Positions 9,462-20,474 of a DNA stretch of 64,000 nucleotides are shown piece after piece. The position numbers and the translations under genes were made by a program. The stretch's first letter is position 1. The number at the start of each line of letters is the position of its first letter. The stretch is taken from assembly GCF_000006405.1 (NCBI RefSeq), contig NW_003206658.1:376474-440473 (forward strand), given 5' to 3'. The notes beneath the pieces are model-generated. The model saw only the letters and a list, made by a program, of their open reading frames with translations, was not told the DNA's origin and ran no database searches. The stretch is from Perkinsus marinus ATCC 50983. Its lineage: Eukaryota; Perkinsozoa; Perkinsida; Perkinsidae.

Positions 9462-12400
9462 ATGTCTTCGACTGCGAATACGGGGGGAGATGCGGGCGAT
9501 CTCGCGTATTATCAAGAGCAGCTGTCGCAGGTGAAGAGTCTGCTGGATCAGGACCCTGAAAATGCCGAGATTAAAGAGGTGAGTAGGTTAGGGTTCAGGG
9601 TTAGTGTGGGGGAGGTAGGGCGTTCTATTCTTGGTGATCGTTTTTGTGGTTTATCTACTTTTTGGGGGAAAGAATGTCGTATTTGAGAGCTGCGGAAGAT
9701 TGGCGCGACGACGATTGGGAATTGAAGTTTACGACTGCATCATTTTGAATTTCGATAAATTCGTCTATGATGGTTTTTCAAATTGGCTAGTTGGCGATCG
9801 AGGAGCTTACATGGCTCGTTTGTCAGATATATGAACAGCTTAAGGACACAGTGAACATTTTGGAGGAGAGTGAGAAGCAGAAAGAAAGTAAAATCGGCTA
9901 TGCTTGGGATGTGGCTCGTTATGGGCCTGTTTTGTATCTTTCTGGCGGGGTGAGGAAGATACCCCGAATGGTGAAGGTTTGATGGCGTGGGGTTACTAGG
10001 GGAGTTCGACAGTGTTGAGGCGGTGTTGACCACTCTGAAATTCTTTAGGGGTGAAATATTTCTCATGGATGATTACCGAGTGTGACTAGAAGTCAAAGGC
10101 TATGTCGTCATCATCAATTCTGCGCGTCGTGTCGATTTCCGTACATGGCAAAAAATAAAGTGAAAATTATCGTGAAATTTTTCAAATTTTTCGCATTTTT
10201 ATGCTTGGACTCATTGACCATCTTTCCTTAGCCGTGTTGGCGATGGGTGCTGAGATTGAGAAGGAGAGGTTGGCTGCAGCCGCGGCCTTGGAGGCTGAGA
10301 AGAACAAGGCGGCGGCTGAGGGCCCCCCGGCAGTGGGGACTGTGGGGCAAGCTGCGGCGAGGAGCCATCTAGTGGGGCGCACCTGTGAGGTCTTTTATGA
10401 GAACAAATGGTGATATGGGGGGAATCTTAGGTTGATGGTGAAAAGATACGGAATAGGTCATCAGCCTGTGATATGAAGTGTTATTGAATTTGGGCTCTTC
10501 GTAGGAGACGTTATTGGGAGAAATAGTCCGGATTCGGAGATTTTTACAACGTTTATGGTTGTCGGATGTATCGCAACGTTGAAGGGAAGCTTCTCCGTGA
10601 TGGGGGGGAGTATCGTTCACTAATTGTAGAAGTTTACAGAGATTCTCAAAAATTTCATATCTTCACCAACACATGAATAGTTGACCATGTGCATATTCCC
10701 CCACACTGTGAGCGACAATACTTCTGAGTGTTGACGCAAGGACGTTATGAAGATGCATATAATAGCGGGGAGCGAAGGAGCGATGTTTATCAGCGTTATT
10801 ATCATTCATGGAAATTTTTGTGCTCGAAATTTCAGGTTCAACGCTGAGATAACTGGTGTTCGAATTGACGAGTTGGGCACTGAACGGTAGGCTGGAGGGG
10901 ATGGGCGGAGCGTGCTGTTAGTCTGTGGGATAATGTTGGAGGAATATATGTTCGCTTCCCTCAGCTGAGCTCAGGAAATTCCGAAGCTGATTATAGAAGT
11001 TTGGGGTAGCAGCGTATAGTGACCAACATTACTTTCCCAAAATTCCTTTGGAGTTTTCATATTGTTACCAACACACGTGTAGTTGACCATGTGCATATTT
11101 TTTCATGCTGCCCTGGGAAATGGCTGATGATGATTTGCTGTCGTCATCAGAAGCGACGTGAGCAACTAGGGAACCTAATCCGTATCATGCAAGGGTGAAC
11201 CTAAGATACCCGCGAGTGATCAGGTGCGCGGTCCGGTTCATTGGCTTTGATCAACGTCGAGAATACAAAGTTCAAGATGTGGCTCTGCTGAAGCCCCCAC
11301 GACCGCAGGAGGCCCCTGTGGGGTCTGTCATACAAGCGATATGGGCTCAGGATGGCCTTTGGTGAGATAATCGATCATCGGGGCGAGCGCTAAGTGTACT
11401 ACGTGTATGGGTGAGGTACCAGTGTACGGTTTTGGAGCATACAGTGAAGGGATATAAGGTTTTGTTCGAGGACGATCCTGGACAGTCTCCTGAGGAGGTC
11501 AATATTGATCAAATTCGGTGAGGAGAGGTTGCGGGTTCGATCCGAGGGGAGGGCATTTTGCTGGTAATTTTTAGGCTCATCGCGAGAGAGGCCCAGGCCA
11601 AGAAGGCTGCTGTTGGAGAGAAGGAGTGAGTGGGGTTGTTGTGATGGGACGATCCCTGCAAGGTGCATTTTAATGTAGGTATATTACTCCGGCTGGTTAT
11701 CGCATTCCTGAGAAGTATAAGGTGGATCCTAAGGTCGACTCTGAGGCATCGATTGGTGAGGAAAGGAATCTTCCAGCGTATCTTCTCACGTTAAAATCTT
11801 CCGAGTGCGCTATTGAGTGTGGGAAGATTTGTGTCAGATGCAAAACGAAGGAAGATCCATCAGTTGAAGACTCAACAGAGGGAAGAGATGAAGGACAAGG
11901 AATCGAAGTGAGAATCTTTGTTGGCGTCAAAATTTTCGCGGTGCGTATTGTTTTCAACATATATGTATTAATGTAGTCTCACCCGTGATATGGAAAACAC
12001 TGTTGAAAAATATGTATTTAACGACTACTGCATATCACCGCGAATATCGTGTTTTTCACCGAGTTTTACGCCACTTCGCGTAAAACGGGCGAAACTCCAA
12101 TATTATGTGACATATTATTTTTTATATCATATATGAACATGTGTAATAAACGTATGAAATTTATGCTTTTCTTGTATGGATTTGAACGGTTTTATGAGAA
12201 GCAGTTGACAGAAATTACGAGGGAATTTCAGTGAGTGTAGTTTGTGCTACCAAGTATGATACCAAATTTGGTAGATTTTTTGTGAGGAGTTTTAACCGAG
12301 TATTAGTTTTACGCCGATATGAGTTGTAGTTTGTATAATCGTTGAAAAAAGTTAGAATCGCATATCGTGAACTCTGGGTCTGTCGGAATTGACTGTTCCC

Positions 12401-12797
12401 CTGTATTGTTCCCACTGCTGACTTGAACTTGTTGGGTATTCTATAGACATCTCCTGGGTTTCAACAGCGATCCCAGGATTGCGTTTCACATGTCGAATCC
12501 AATTCTAAGTTCAGGAGAGGTTTACCCTATGTTCATTGAATCAATTGTGGGTGAATTCAGAATCGATTCTAGCATCGTATTAAACGTGTAATAAGCAATT
12601 CTGGAAACGATTATGAGTTCAAAATCGGTTTATTGAACGACCCCTTAATGAACGTTATGGTGGGCGAGCGAGATTTTCGTTTTGTATTCAGGCAGTCGCA
12701 GATGTCGTGGCAGAAGTTTGCGAAGAAGCAGTCACATCGGGCGCATAAGCACAATTATATACAGACTTCTAACGTTCGTAAACCACTGGGAAAGTGA
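9462..12797 (+). CDS. SMNDC1: Survival-motor-neuron-domain splicing factor SPF30, with two Tudor domains
   Basis: Exon 1 starts at 9462 (MSSTANTGGDAGDLAYYQEQ; LSQVKSLLDQDPENAEIKE), matching the SPF30 N-terminal helix. It is followed by EELT...IYEQLKDTVNILEE (about 9790-9880), an Ala-rich helix (AEIEKERLAAAAALEAEKNK), and a first Tudor from VGRTCEVFYENKW|FNAEIT to CAVRFIGFDQRREYKVQDV (10376-11310). A second Tudor-like unit runs from GSVIQAIWAQDGLW to GYKVLFEDDPGQSPEEVNID (to 11518). The basic tail is GYRIPEKYKVDPKVDSE, AKRRKIHQLKTQQREE, MSWQKFAKK and NVRKPLGK-stop at 12797. The ordered tail motifs are characteristic of SPF30, a U2/tri-snRNP-associated factor whose Tudor binds symmetric dimethyl-arginine on Sm proteins. 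The human protein has one Tudor. Introns contain MITEs A4, A5 and B2, a foldback and a T-arm-like motif. Confidence 0.85.
10425..10460 (+). repeat. GTATCTT foldback in SMNDC1 intron (antisense)
   Basis: AATCTTAGGTTGATGGTGAA then AAGATACGGAATAGGTC, directly after the donor that follows ENKW. Confidence 0.65.
10640..10709. mobile_element. MITE family A, copy 4 (one end only)
   Basis: CACCAACACATGAATAGTTG then ACCATGTGCATATTCCCCCA ending CACTGTG; the CAGCTGAGCTC half is missing. In an SMNDC1 intron. Confidence 0.7.
10931..11110. mobile_element. MITE family A, copy 5
   Basis: Full-length: ATGTTGGAGGAATATATGTT then CGCTTCCCTCAGCTGAGCTC, ending CACACGTGTAGTTGACCATG then TGCATATTTTTTCATGCTG. In an SMNDC1 intron. 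Confidence 0.8.
11531..11547 (+). repeat. T-arm-like motif in SMNDC1 intron
   Basis: GCGGGTTCGATCCGAGG, 12 nt after the donor following NIDQIR. No complete tRNA can be drawn around it. Confidence 0.6.
11974..12099. mobile_element. MITE family B, copy 2
   Basis: TAGTCTCACCCGTGATATGG to AAAACGGGCGAAACTCCA, with the shared TGCATATCACCGCGAATATC block. In the last large SMNDC1 intron. Confidence 0.8.
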
Positions 12798-13650
12798 TGA
12801 GAAAGTATCATACGGTATCTTGGGTTACTCTGTGTTGGATTATCCAACTTGGATACGAAGTAGGTTCGAAAATGTGTCATGGTGCGATGGGGGGATTAGT
12901 CGTGGGGAAAGTAGGCCGTGAGATCCGATCCTTTTGTATGGGGCTAATCGTGTCTTGATGATGCGACTTATAGGTTTCGTTTCGTGGGAAAATATGCACA
13001 TGGTCGGCGATAATATGAAAAGCGTGAGGAAATTTTGGAGAATTCTCATGGGTTTCTGTGCACTTCTACCTCAAGTCGTGTGCAAACTCCTATAATTAGT
13101 GAGGAAACTCCTGAGATCAGTTGAGGAAAGCGGGCGTATATTCCTCCAACACTGGAAGGGGGAGTGCGCATCCGAAAGATTTGCGGGGTCTAGAACATAT
13201 TCTGAGCCGTTTCATCCTCCCAGAATTTATAATAGGGAGGAACTAAGTTCAGAAACTTCGCTGTGTTGTATCCCGATGGTGGATATTAAATGGCGGGCGG
13301 AAGCCGTTTCGGGCTAGATTTGAATCTTTCGAGGTGGAAGGTAAGATATTTTACTATGCCGTGATATTCTACTAGTAGGAGCTGTTTGTTGTGGGTGGGA
13401 TTTTTTTCCGAAGTTTCAAGTTTGGCTTTTCGCGTCGATTTCATCATCCAGCCGTGATTGTCTATCATCATGATGCAGAGACATATGTGGAGTTTTGAGG
13501 GGAGATACGCCCCGCCCCCTAGAGTAGGTCACCAAGGTCGAATCTGAAGAGGATCTTATGTATGTGTGTTAGGTTGTGAGCTCACAGAGTGTGCCATTTC
13601 GTGGTACGTTGTTGAAGCGCACAGCGAAGAATATCTTTCGGAGTATCTTG
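12798..13650. other. Intergenic between SMNDC1 and the Rab-like gene
   Basis: Contains a foldback-like GTATCTTGGGTTA...GGATACGAAGTAGGT (about 12811-12867) and a full MITE A copy at 12984-13153. No convincing exon was found, apart from the leader of the next gene. Confidence 0.5.
12984..13153. mobile_element. MITE family A, copy 6
   Basis: CGTGGGAAAATATGCACATG then GTCGGCGATAATATGAAAAG at one end, TTAGTGAGGAAACTCCTGAG and TATATTCCTCCAACACTG at the other. Confidence 0.8.
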
Positions 13651-15391
13651 ATGTCAGGTACGGAGACGGAGAGTAGTTCGACACCTTCGCAAGGTGACAG
13701 AATTCGAGCTGAGGTTGCGGGCAACCGGAGTGAGTTAAAGTTCTTTTTGCAAGAATTTTGATGGATCATCGTATAGGCAACTTTGATGTCGATTTGATGC
13801 CTATTGAGGATCTCGCGGCGTGTGCGAGCATCGAGACATTGCAGAAGTGGAATTCCGTTATTAATTATGAGCTTTCGGCCCGGGCAGAAGCTCTCGCTAA
13901 GGAGCGCCAAGAGACTGAAGAGTGCATCAAGGCGACGCAGGAGATGACTGACGAGGGAAAGGAGGCGACAGTAGGGGAGGACGACGAAGGAGGAGGGGGA
14001 GGAGCACCATGTGCAGGAGTGCAACTGCAGAAATGGGACTTCTCGCTTCAGTACCTATAAGGACAGGAAAAGTATGATGGGAGCAACGATGGTGTAGATA
14101 CTGTCTACTGGGTGCTAGTGGTGTCGGCAAGACAGCTCTGTTCGAGAGGATGGTGGAAGACTCTTTCCATAGTGATTATCGTCCAACGACGGCCATTAGT
14201 AGCGGGAAAGTCCTGCTTGATGTACGAGATATCTTTTTTAGTGCGTGTAGTTGTGTGAAACGGTGGCGATTTTAGGGCGAGCGAAATTTGAGTATTCTGT
14301 CGGTAGGCTCATCGATTCCTCATTATAGTATCGAAATTTGGCGAGATGGTATGGTATGACCGTCGGCTTAACCAGAATCATTAGGATGGTCGGTGACAGT
14401 AATTGTGAGATTTCATCAGAAAATCGATAGTGATCTTGCAATCTTGTTCACTCTTGGATTTCCTCAATGGCGGTGTCTTAACCAGATACAACAGTCGAGA
14501 CTCCAGCTGTGCATCTTTGATACCTACTATTCCCAGTTCGCATATACCTACGCTAATGTGTCTGCAGTGGTTCTACTCGTGTATGACGTCACTGATCGCA
14601 GAGTAAGGGGTCTGCGCTTGTATTAGGTCGAGAGTTGAGGTTGCCGTTCGATAGCTGCAGGCGAGATTAATGATGGCAATAGCTTGATTTGTTTCTGATT
14701 GTTATAGCCTTCTGCACGCAACGCCGCTTTGACCGAGTGCAATGCTCCTCTTTGGGAACGGAATTTTCATCGTCGCGGTTCATGAGTTTCATGTCTTGCT
14801 GATCCTGGTTGCAAATGTCGATAAGTGGAATTTTTTCGTCCTTTGTAGCTAATGAATATGTGACTCCTTCTAGTGCGAGCAAAAGCGATAGTTTTCGTTT
14901 AGCGTCTTCTTGTGGAAGCACTTTCTTTTTCATAGAATTGTGAAGGAGTTCGGACGCGTGGAAGTCAAGGGGAATTTAGGCTGCACTCAACCTAAGCTAC
15001 AGGCTTGTATGGATCTGTTCACCTCAGTCGTTCGAGAGTCTGCTCGAGTTTATTGATCGTGCAAAGTCGCAAACATCCCAGTCTGACGAGGCCACGAGGA
15101 CTTGGCGAAACTCTGCGACTTCCATTGTACTTGTCGCTAACAAATGCGATATGAATCCAGAGACGTGGCAAGTTAGCTCAGAGGAAGGCCGCAAATTTGG
15201 TATGGCCAATAGGTTTTTGTATGTCGAGGTAAAAATCGATCGATTGGGCGAGCGCGTGAGTCGTTATGAAACTATCTCCGCAGGTATCGGCGAAAACGGG
15301 AAGCGGCGTGGAGGATATGTTCATCAACTGCAGCCGACAAGTGATGCTCATAATGCAAATGGGAGGTCAGCATTCCTGGGCCGAGAGATGA
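13651..15391 (+). CDS. Atypical Rab-like small GTPase with N-terminal extension
   Basis: Exons join through two 47-nt introns. The first turns GNRS into NFDVDLMPIEDLAACASIET; the second joins WDFSLQ to YCLLGASGVGKTALFERMVE. The extension of about 110 aa is charged and helical (LQKWNSVINYELSARAEALA), with a Gly/Glu-rich linker. The G domain follows: G1 GASGVGKT, switch I SDYRPTTAISS, G3 region LQLCIFDTYYSQF, then AVVLLVYDVTDR, G4 VANKCDM and G5 VSAKTGSGVEDMF. G3 lacks the usual DTAGQE (Gly and Gln replaced), and the C-terminus QMGGQHSWAER-stop has no Cys for prenylation. Both are unlike membrane-cycling Rabs. Malic enzyme begins 141 bp downstream on the same strand. A further 3' exon cannot be excluded, because an AG|gtcagc donor precedes the stop. 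Confidence 0.75.
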
Positions 15392-15532
15392 GTTCTGAGA
15401 TTTGCCTCGTATTCGCCACTGTGAGACCAAAGCCTATTCACTTGATTCGGTGTATCATTGGATCTATGTGAATCCTCGGAATAGGTCTCCAACGATCTTT
15501 CTATCACTTTTTCAGGTCAATTCCTGAGTAAC

Positions 15533-18500
15533 ATGTCGGCAAGTATTGTCGGTGTCAAGGCTGCTAGTTCGCACAGTAATGACTCGAACGACATAATGCT
15601 AGTGTCTTCGCGAGGAGCGAACCTCCTCAGGGATCCAGTACGGGCTCTTGAGTATCTTACTAGTAGTCGTTTTTTATCAACAGGTTCTTAATAAAGGAAC
15701 CCAGTTCAGTGAAATTGAGCGTGATGAGCTGTCACTGCGTGGTCTGATTCCGGTTCGTCAGTGCACCATCGAGATGCAGATGTCACGGAATATGGAGCGA
15801 TTACGCATGAGGGACACCGACCTTTCTCGGTTTCTGGATCTACAAGGTGGGCGCTATCCTGACGATTTCCACTTCTCTCAATCCAGTGGTATTATCATCG
15901 GCTCGTTTTGGCTTCTGCTGCTGATCAAAGCTATCATACCTGTAGACGTGATTTCTGTTTGAGTAGATAGAATTGCACTCAAAAGTGAATCTCAAAGTTA
16001 TTGTGAAGTAAAACTTTCCGCTTTCCGTTGTTTATTCAATTTCGGCGATCTCCTTTCTCAGCTATATTCGACCGCAACGAGACCCTGTACTACCGGCTGT
16101 TGGTCGATAATTTGGAGGAGCTCCATCGGATTGTTTTTATTCCCACTGTTGGTGATGTGTAAGTCGGTTTCGGTTTTTCCCCTTGCACGAGTTCAAGATT
16201 CGACTCGGACACCCAGCGCGGGGCATTTTGAGGAATCACCACCCTTGCTTTCGGCTTGCTCGGATCGTCTCGAAGTCACAGTCTGTGAGTCACAGACGCA
16301 AATTCATTTTCAGAGTTTTACTGAGTTCACCATGAACTTCATAGTATGAAGTCTATCGAAAAGGTTGTTAGTATTTTTCGGCCTGGAAATACCGGAGCGA
16401 TTCCACTGTATGTGACCCTTCAGTGCCAAACAACGTTCGTTTCCCAGTCGGGCTGGGAAACAAGGCCTGGTTGACAAGCCTGAGAGATTGAGTGGCTCTT
16501 TATCTCGGGAACATCCTGTAGGCCGGAACGATTGAGCCTGGCTCACCTGCACAACGCTATCGCAACCAATTGGCCAACTATTAGGTGGATGAACTTACCG
16601 TTATTCTGGAAAATGGCCGATAAAGCGTAAACATGTCGAGAAGAAGATGAGCCCTTGAGACTCTACGATACAATCTGTATCCTGCGTACCACGGAGCGCG
16701 GACGGTCCATATTCGCTTCAGCAGAAGATTTCTGATCTTTATGTTTGCTTCACGTTACTATGAACATTATGTTACACTCCGTTATAGAATGATGACAAAC
16801 TACGTCAAGGCCTGTCAAATGGCTATGGATTGCACATTCAACCTCGTGTAGCTGGGCTGTGCCATCATAACTATTTTGGCGTTCACCACTGGCGGATCGA
16901 CGAAGCCAGTGATACTTGGTCTCGTGTGTTTGGAGAGCGGCAGTTATTGCAAATTGCGTAGCCGTTCATCATCATTAAGCTGATTTGGTTCGAATTTCGG
17001 TCAACAATGGCTTTAAGTAGTCGTCACAAACCTGATAGGGAATAATCCCTAGGCCTCAGATTAAGCATATCTGAGTCGGCTATTCTATGGACGAGTACTC
17101 GTGAATTATGATACGGATCTGATGAGGTGCCTTGGCGGTACACCCAGGGTCAGCACATGCAAGATCAACGCGATGAATACGGAGTGCCTCGATCATTGCG
17201 TGGAATTGAGACCGCTGTACATGTGTGTTGGATCATCCAGCTTGGATGCCACGGTCACTTTTCTCACTCAGTGTGGCTCACTGAAGAACCTTCTTGTGTT
17301 ATAGGATTCCTTCTGTGAGCGCATTGAACGCTTAGGTCGTCTCTCTCGAGGAGCACAGAGACACTCGCTGAGAGAGCTCATATATGGTTCTCGTGAAATT
17401 GTTTTTTACAAAGCTCGTTGAGGGATTCACATCGAACCGTTCGACAGTTCCTCAATAATGATGGAGTGTCAAGACGTTGTATTCGTTTACAGAAAGTCCG
17501 TAATTGTGTACACATTCGTTCGGTTGTTCTATCATCTACTCTTGTCCAGGTGCAAACAGTTCGGTAGTGTCTGGCGTTTCCCTAGAGGCCTGTATTTCAC
17601 TTACAGCGATAAGGGCCATTTTCAGGAAGTTGTTTATAACTGTCCCAACGAGGACGTCGACCTTGTGGTGGGAAGCTTTCGTTACACGCGTATCTTTGAA
17701 TCTCGTATTTGACCAGGTCGTCACCGATGGTAGTCGTATTTTGAGTCTTGGCGACCTCGGCGCTAACGGCATGGGTGTTTCTGTCGGGAAAATATCGCTG
17801 TACGTTGCGTGCGCCGGCCTGAACCCCGGTCGAGTCCTGCCGTGCATCCTCGATATTGGTACTGACAACGAGGATCTCCTCAATGATCCGCGGTACATTG
17901 GAGAACATACTAGGAGATTGAAGGGCAACGATTACTTTGCTATGGTCGACGAGTTTGTGTCCGCGGTGCTCACACGGTGGCCAAACGCGGTTATTCAATG
18001 GGAAGATTTCAGCTACCCTAATGCCTTCATGATACTGGATAATTATAGCAACTCAATACGTAAGATGCCGGGATCGAACCGGGGTCGATGGGATGATAGA
18101 GGACACCTTGTACCGTACGAGCTGCTCATCAGGCACATTCAACGATGATGTCCAAGGAACGGCTGGTGTGGTGCTCGCAGCTATCTTAGCGGGTCTGAAG
18201 GTGAGCATGATATGAAGGTCTCGCTCTTCACTAATGGTATTTGCTTTCTGCTTGGTGAATTTCACCGCAGCAACATGAGATTACCTCAGACACGAGCATA
18301 TCTCCAGTCCAAGAAGAGCAATGCAAATCAGCCTAGGCTCACGAAGAAGCGTTACTCACTGGACGGTCAGCGCTTCGTGAGTTTTCTTCACTCCGTTGGT
18401 GTGGGTAAGTGCGATCCTCGCAGGTCTTTGCTGGTGCTGGTGGCGCAGCTGTTGGTATCGTACGGCTGATCTGCGAGGCATTGGTACAGGAAGGCGTACC

Positions 18501-19803
18501 ATTTGAGGAAGCGAGTGGGACGATTGCGAATTTTGTGGCGCAGTGACGTTATTCCCTCTACAGAGTCTCGAATTTGGCTGATAGACTCCAAGGGTCTGGT
18601 CAGTACGGATCGCCAGACGAGTATGAAATTGCGAAGGGCAGAGCAAAGTGAGTCTGGAAGCGAGTTGCCCTTCGCTCCGCTGAGATATTTCTTCGAATTT
18701 AGATACCGTGTGAACTATGTGCAGCCACCAATGAAATGTGGCAAGAACGATCTCCTCTCGGTGTGAAGGAGGTCAAACTACAGTGTTGATCGGGTAGGAA
18801 TATCCTCATGTTGAGCGAGAAAGATACAAAATAGGCTAGGATTGAGCACTTTCTTTCAGGGTATCAGCCCAGAGCGGATTGTTTTCCTCTGAAGTTCTTC
18901 AAGCGATGAATGCCAACTGCGAGTACCCCATCGTGTTCAGTCTGTCCAACCCGACCAATTGCTGTGAGTGCACTGCTGAGGAGGCCTATAGGGCCACTGA
19001 CGGCAAGTGCTTGTTCGCCTCTGGAAGCCCCATGCCGGCCTATCGTAATCATCACACGCTGGTGTCATTGTTGTTGTTGTGACTCAACACCCTCAGACGT
19101 GCCCACGCAGAACTCCTACAAGCTGAGCTCGCGTGTGTTCCCCGAAACTGATGAGCATTTCATTCCGGCGCAAGCTAGCAACATGTACGATAATCCATTT
19201 AACTACTCATACTTGGATGATGTTCGGTTTTGGATTGATGAATACCTGCGAGTCAGGTACGTGTTCCCTGGCATCGGCTTGGCAGCGTCAACAGGGAATC
19301 TCGCTACTATACCGAACCAGCTCTTTTACATCGCTGCAAGTGAGTGGAAGACCTCTCATGATTCGCCTTCAAATGAGCTGTGGGTATTTTTCTCTTCGTT
19401 ACTACTGCGAAGTGATAACTGGTTTCAACATGAGGAGCTTGATCTTCGTACTGTCCTTTGATAAGCATACCATTATTCGGCTATCAAAGGCAACTTGGGA
19501 AGGAAACGCCGATGGTGTTTTGCCATGACTTTTGGTCTCATCTCAGGAACGATCGCGTCGATGGTCACAGTGGAGGAGATGAAGACGAGGACGCTTCTGC
19601 CGCCTATGTCAAAGCTGAGGGAGACTGCCTGTAAAGTGGCCGCCCAATGCATCATATACGGGTCCAAGAAGTAGCGAGCTTCAAAATGTCGCGCGCCACG
19701 AAATTGTAGTTCACTGTTACTCGCTCTTCAGGGGGTTGACGAGAATCCAAACGCCTTTGGATGCTGAAGTGTTTGTCAAGTCCAAGATGTGGTATCCCGA
19801 GTG
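15533..19803 (+). CDS. Malic enzyme (malate dehydrogenase, decarboxylating)
   Basis: Exons in order carry [47 protein letters not shown] then [190 protein letters not shown], and [20 protein letters not shown] with stop TGA at 19801-19803. It converts malate to pyruvate, CO2 and NAD(P)H. The catalytic Lys (VGK), the metal ligands (WED, NDD) and the Rossmann GAGGAA are present. The Tyr of the usual VYTPTVG is Phe (VFIPTVG). Proven introns are 1391 nt (16159-17549), 49 nt (18515-18563) and 61 nt (19671-19731). Cofactor and compartment cannot be told; no clear targeting peptide was seen. Confidence 0.92.
16159..17549 (+). other. 1.39-kb intron of malic enzyme
   Basis: Splicing GTVGDV to CKQFGS in phase 2 fixes both ends. 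It is nearly thirty times longer than neighbouring introns. No ORF or known MITE was recognised. It holds a strong hairpin, GTTTCCCAG-tcggg-CTGGGAAAC, at about 16440-16462. Confidence 0.7.
18069..18086 (-). repeat. T-arm-like motif in malic-enzyme intron (antisense)
   Basis: Reverse complement of GGGATCGAACCGGGGTCG, ten bases after the donor that follows NSI; the intron joins into [10 protein letters not shown]. Confidence 0.6.
18529..18548 (+). repeat. 19-mer copy 6 (sense, in 49-nt malic-enzyme intron)
   Basis: AATTTTGTGGCGCAGTGACG inside intron 18515-18563, whose splice restores [16 protein letters not shown]. Confidence 0.85.
18804..18836 (+). repeat. Half foldback element in malic-enzyme intron
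   Basis: TGTTGAGCGAGAAAGATACA then AAATAGGCTAGG, the AAGATAC half of the GTATCTT family. Confidence 0.5.
19688..19705 (-). repeat. 19-mer copy 7 (antisense, in 61-nt malic-enzyme intron)
   Basis: GTCGCGCGCCACGAAATT inside intron 19671-19731; the splice restores [12 protein letters not shown]. Confidence 0.8.
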
Positions 19804-20474
19804 AGTTATTCCCTTGGCTTTAGCGTTCTAGGCTGCATCCTGTCAGATACAAGCATTATCTTCCGACAGCACCAGTGCATGCTCATCATGAGGTGGATAA
19901 TCAAAAGGTCCCGGGATCGATCCGATGTTCCGTGTTTCTCCAGATATTACCATCTAGTGGGACTGCCTTCACCGACTCCTCCAATTTAGCGCACCGAGCA
20001 TCTTCTCATCGCCAGAGGATCCATAGGATGCCTCAGAAGGCTGCCGAGGCGACCATTCCTGCCTGGGAGAGTACCGCGCAAACAGCCAGAATGTCATTGA
20101 TGCAGTCCAGCGAGTCGTCGTTAGAATGTGAGGGAAAGGGCTTATGTTTCCTCCTGGAATTCCATGCCGACCTCAGGTGACCGGGAATCTATACTGTCTG
20201 ATAGCGATGATGCCAGCTATTGAAGCGCTCTGGTTGACCACCCAGCTTCACACTGACTTCGGGTAGATCCGTCGGCTTTCTTTCCAATCGTTGGAGTTCA
20301 TATTTGTTGATTTTCTAAGTCTAACATTTCGTTACTATGCTATCACAACTTCACCAAGCTGGAAGGCCTTTGTTGTTAATTCACGGCGAATTGATAGTGT
20401 AGTCGTTAGAATGTCCGATTGTAGTGGTATAGGGTGTAAGTTCGAGTATTTCATCCGACACTTTTATCATACTC
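19804..20474. other. Intergenic after malic enzyme
   Basis: A short (+) reading frame from 20030 to 20179 (MPQKAAEATIPAWESTAQTA...) could be an upstream exon of the 410-aa gene, but no splice sites could be fixed. The rest is unassigned. Confidence 0.4.

Noticed and set aside
17536-17998. Long (-) ORFs of 130 and 133 aa
   Set aside because: They are shadows of malic-enzyme exons on the plus strand.
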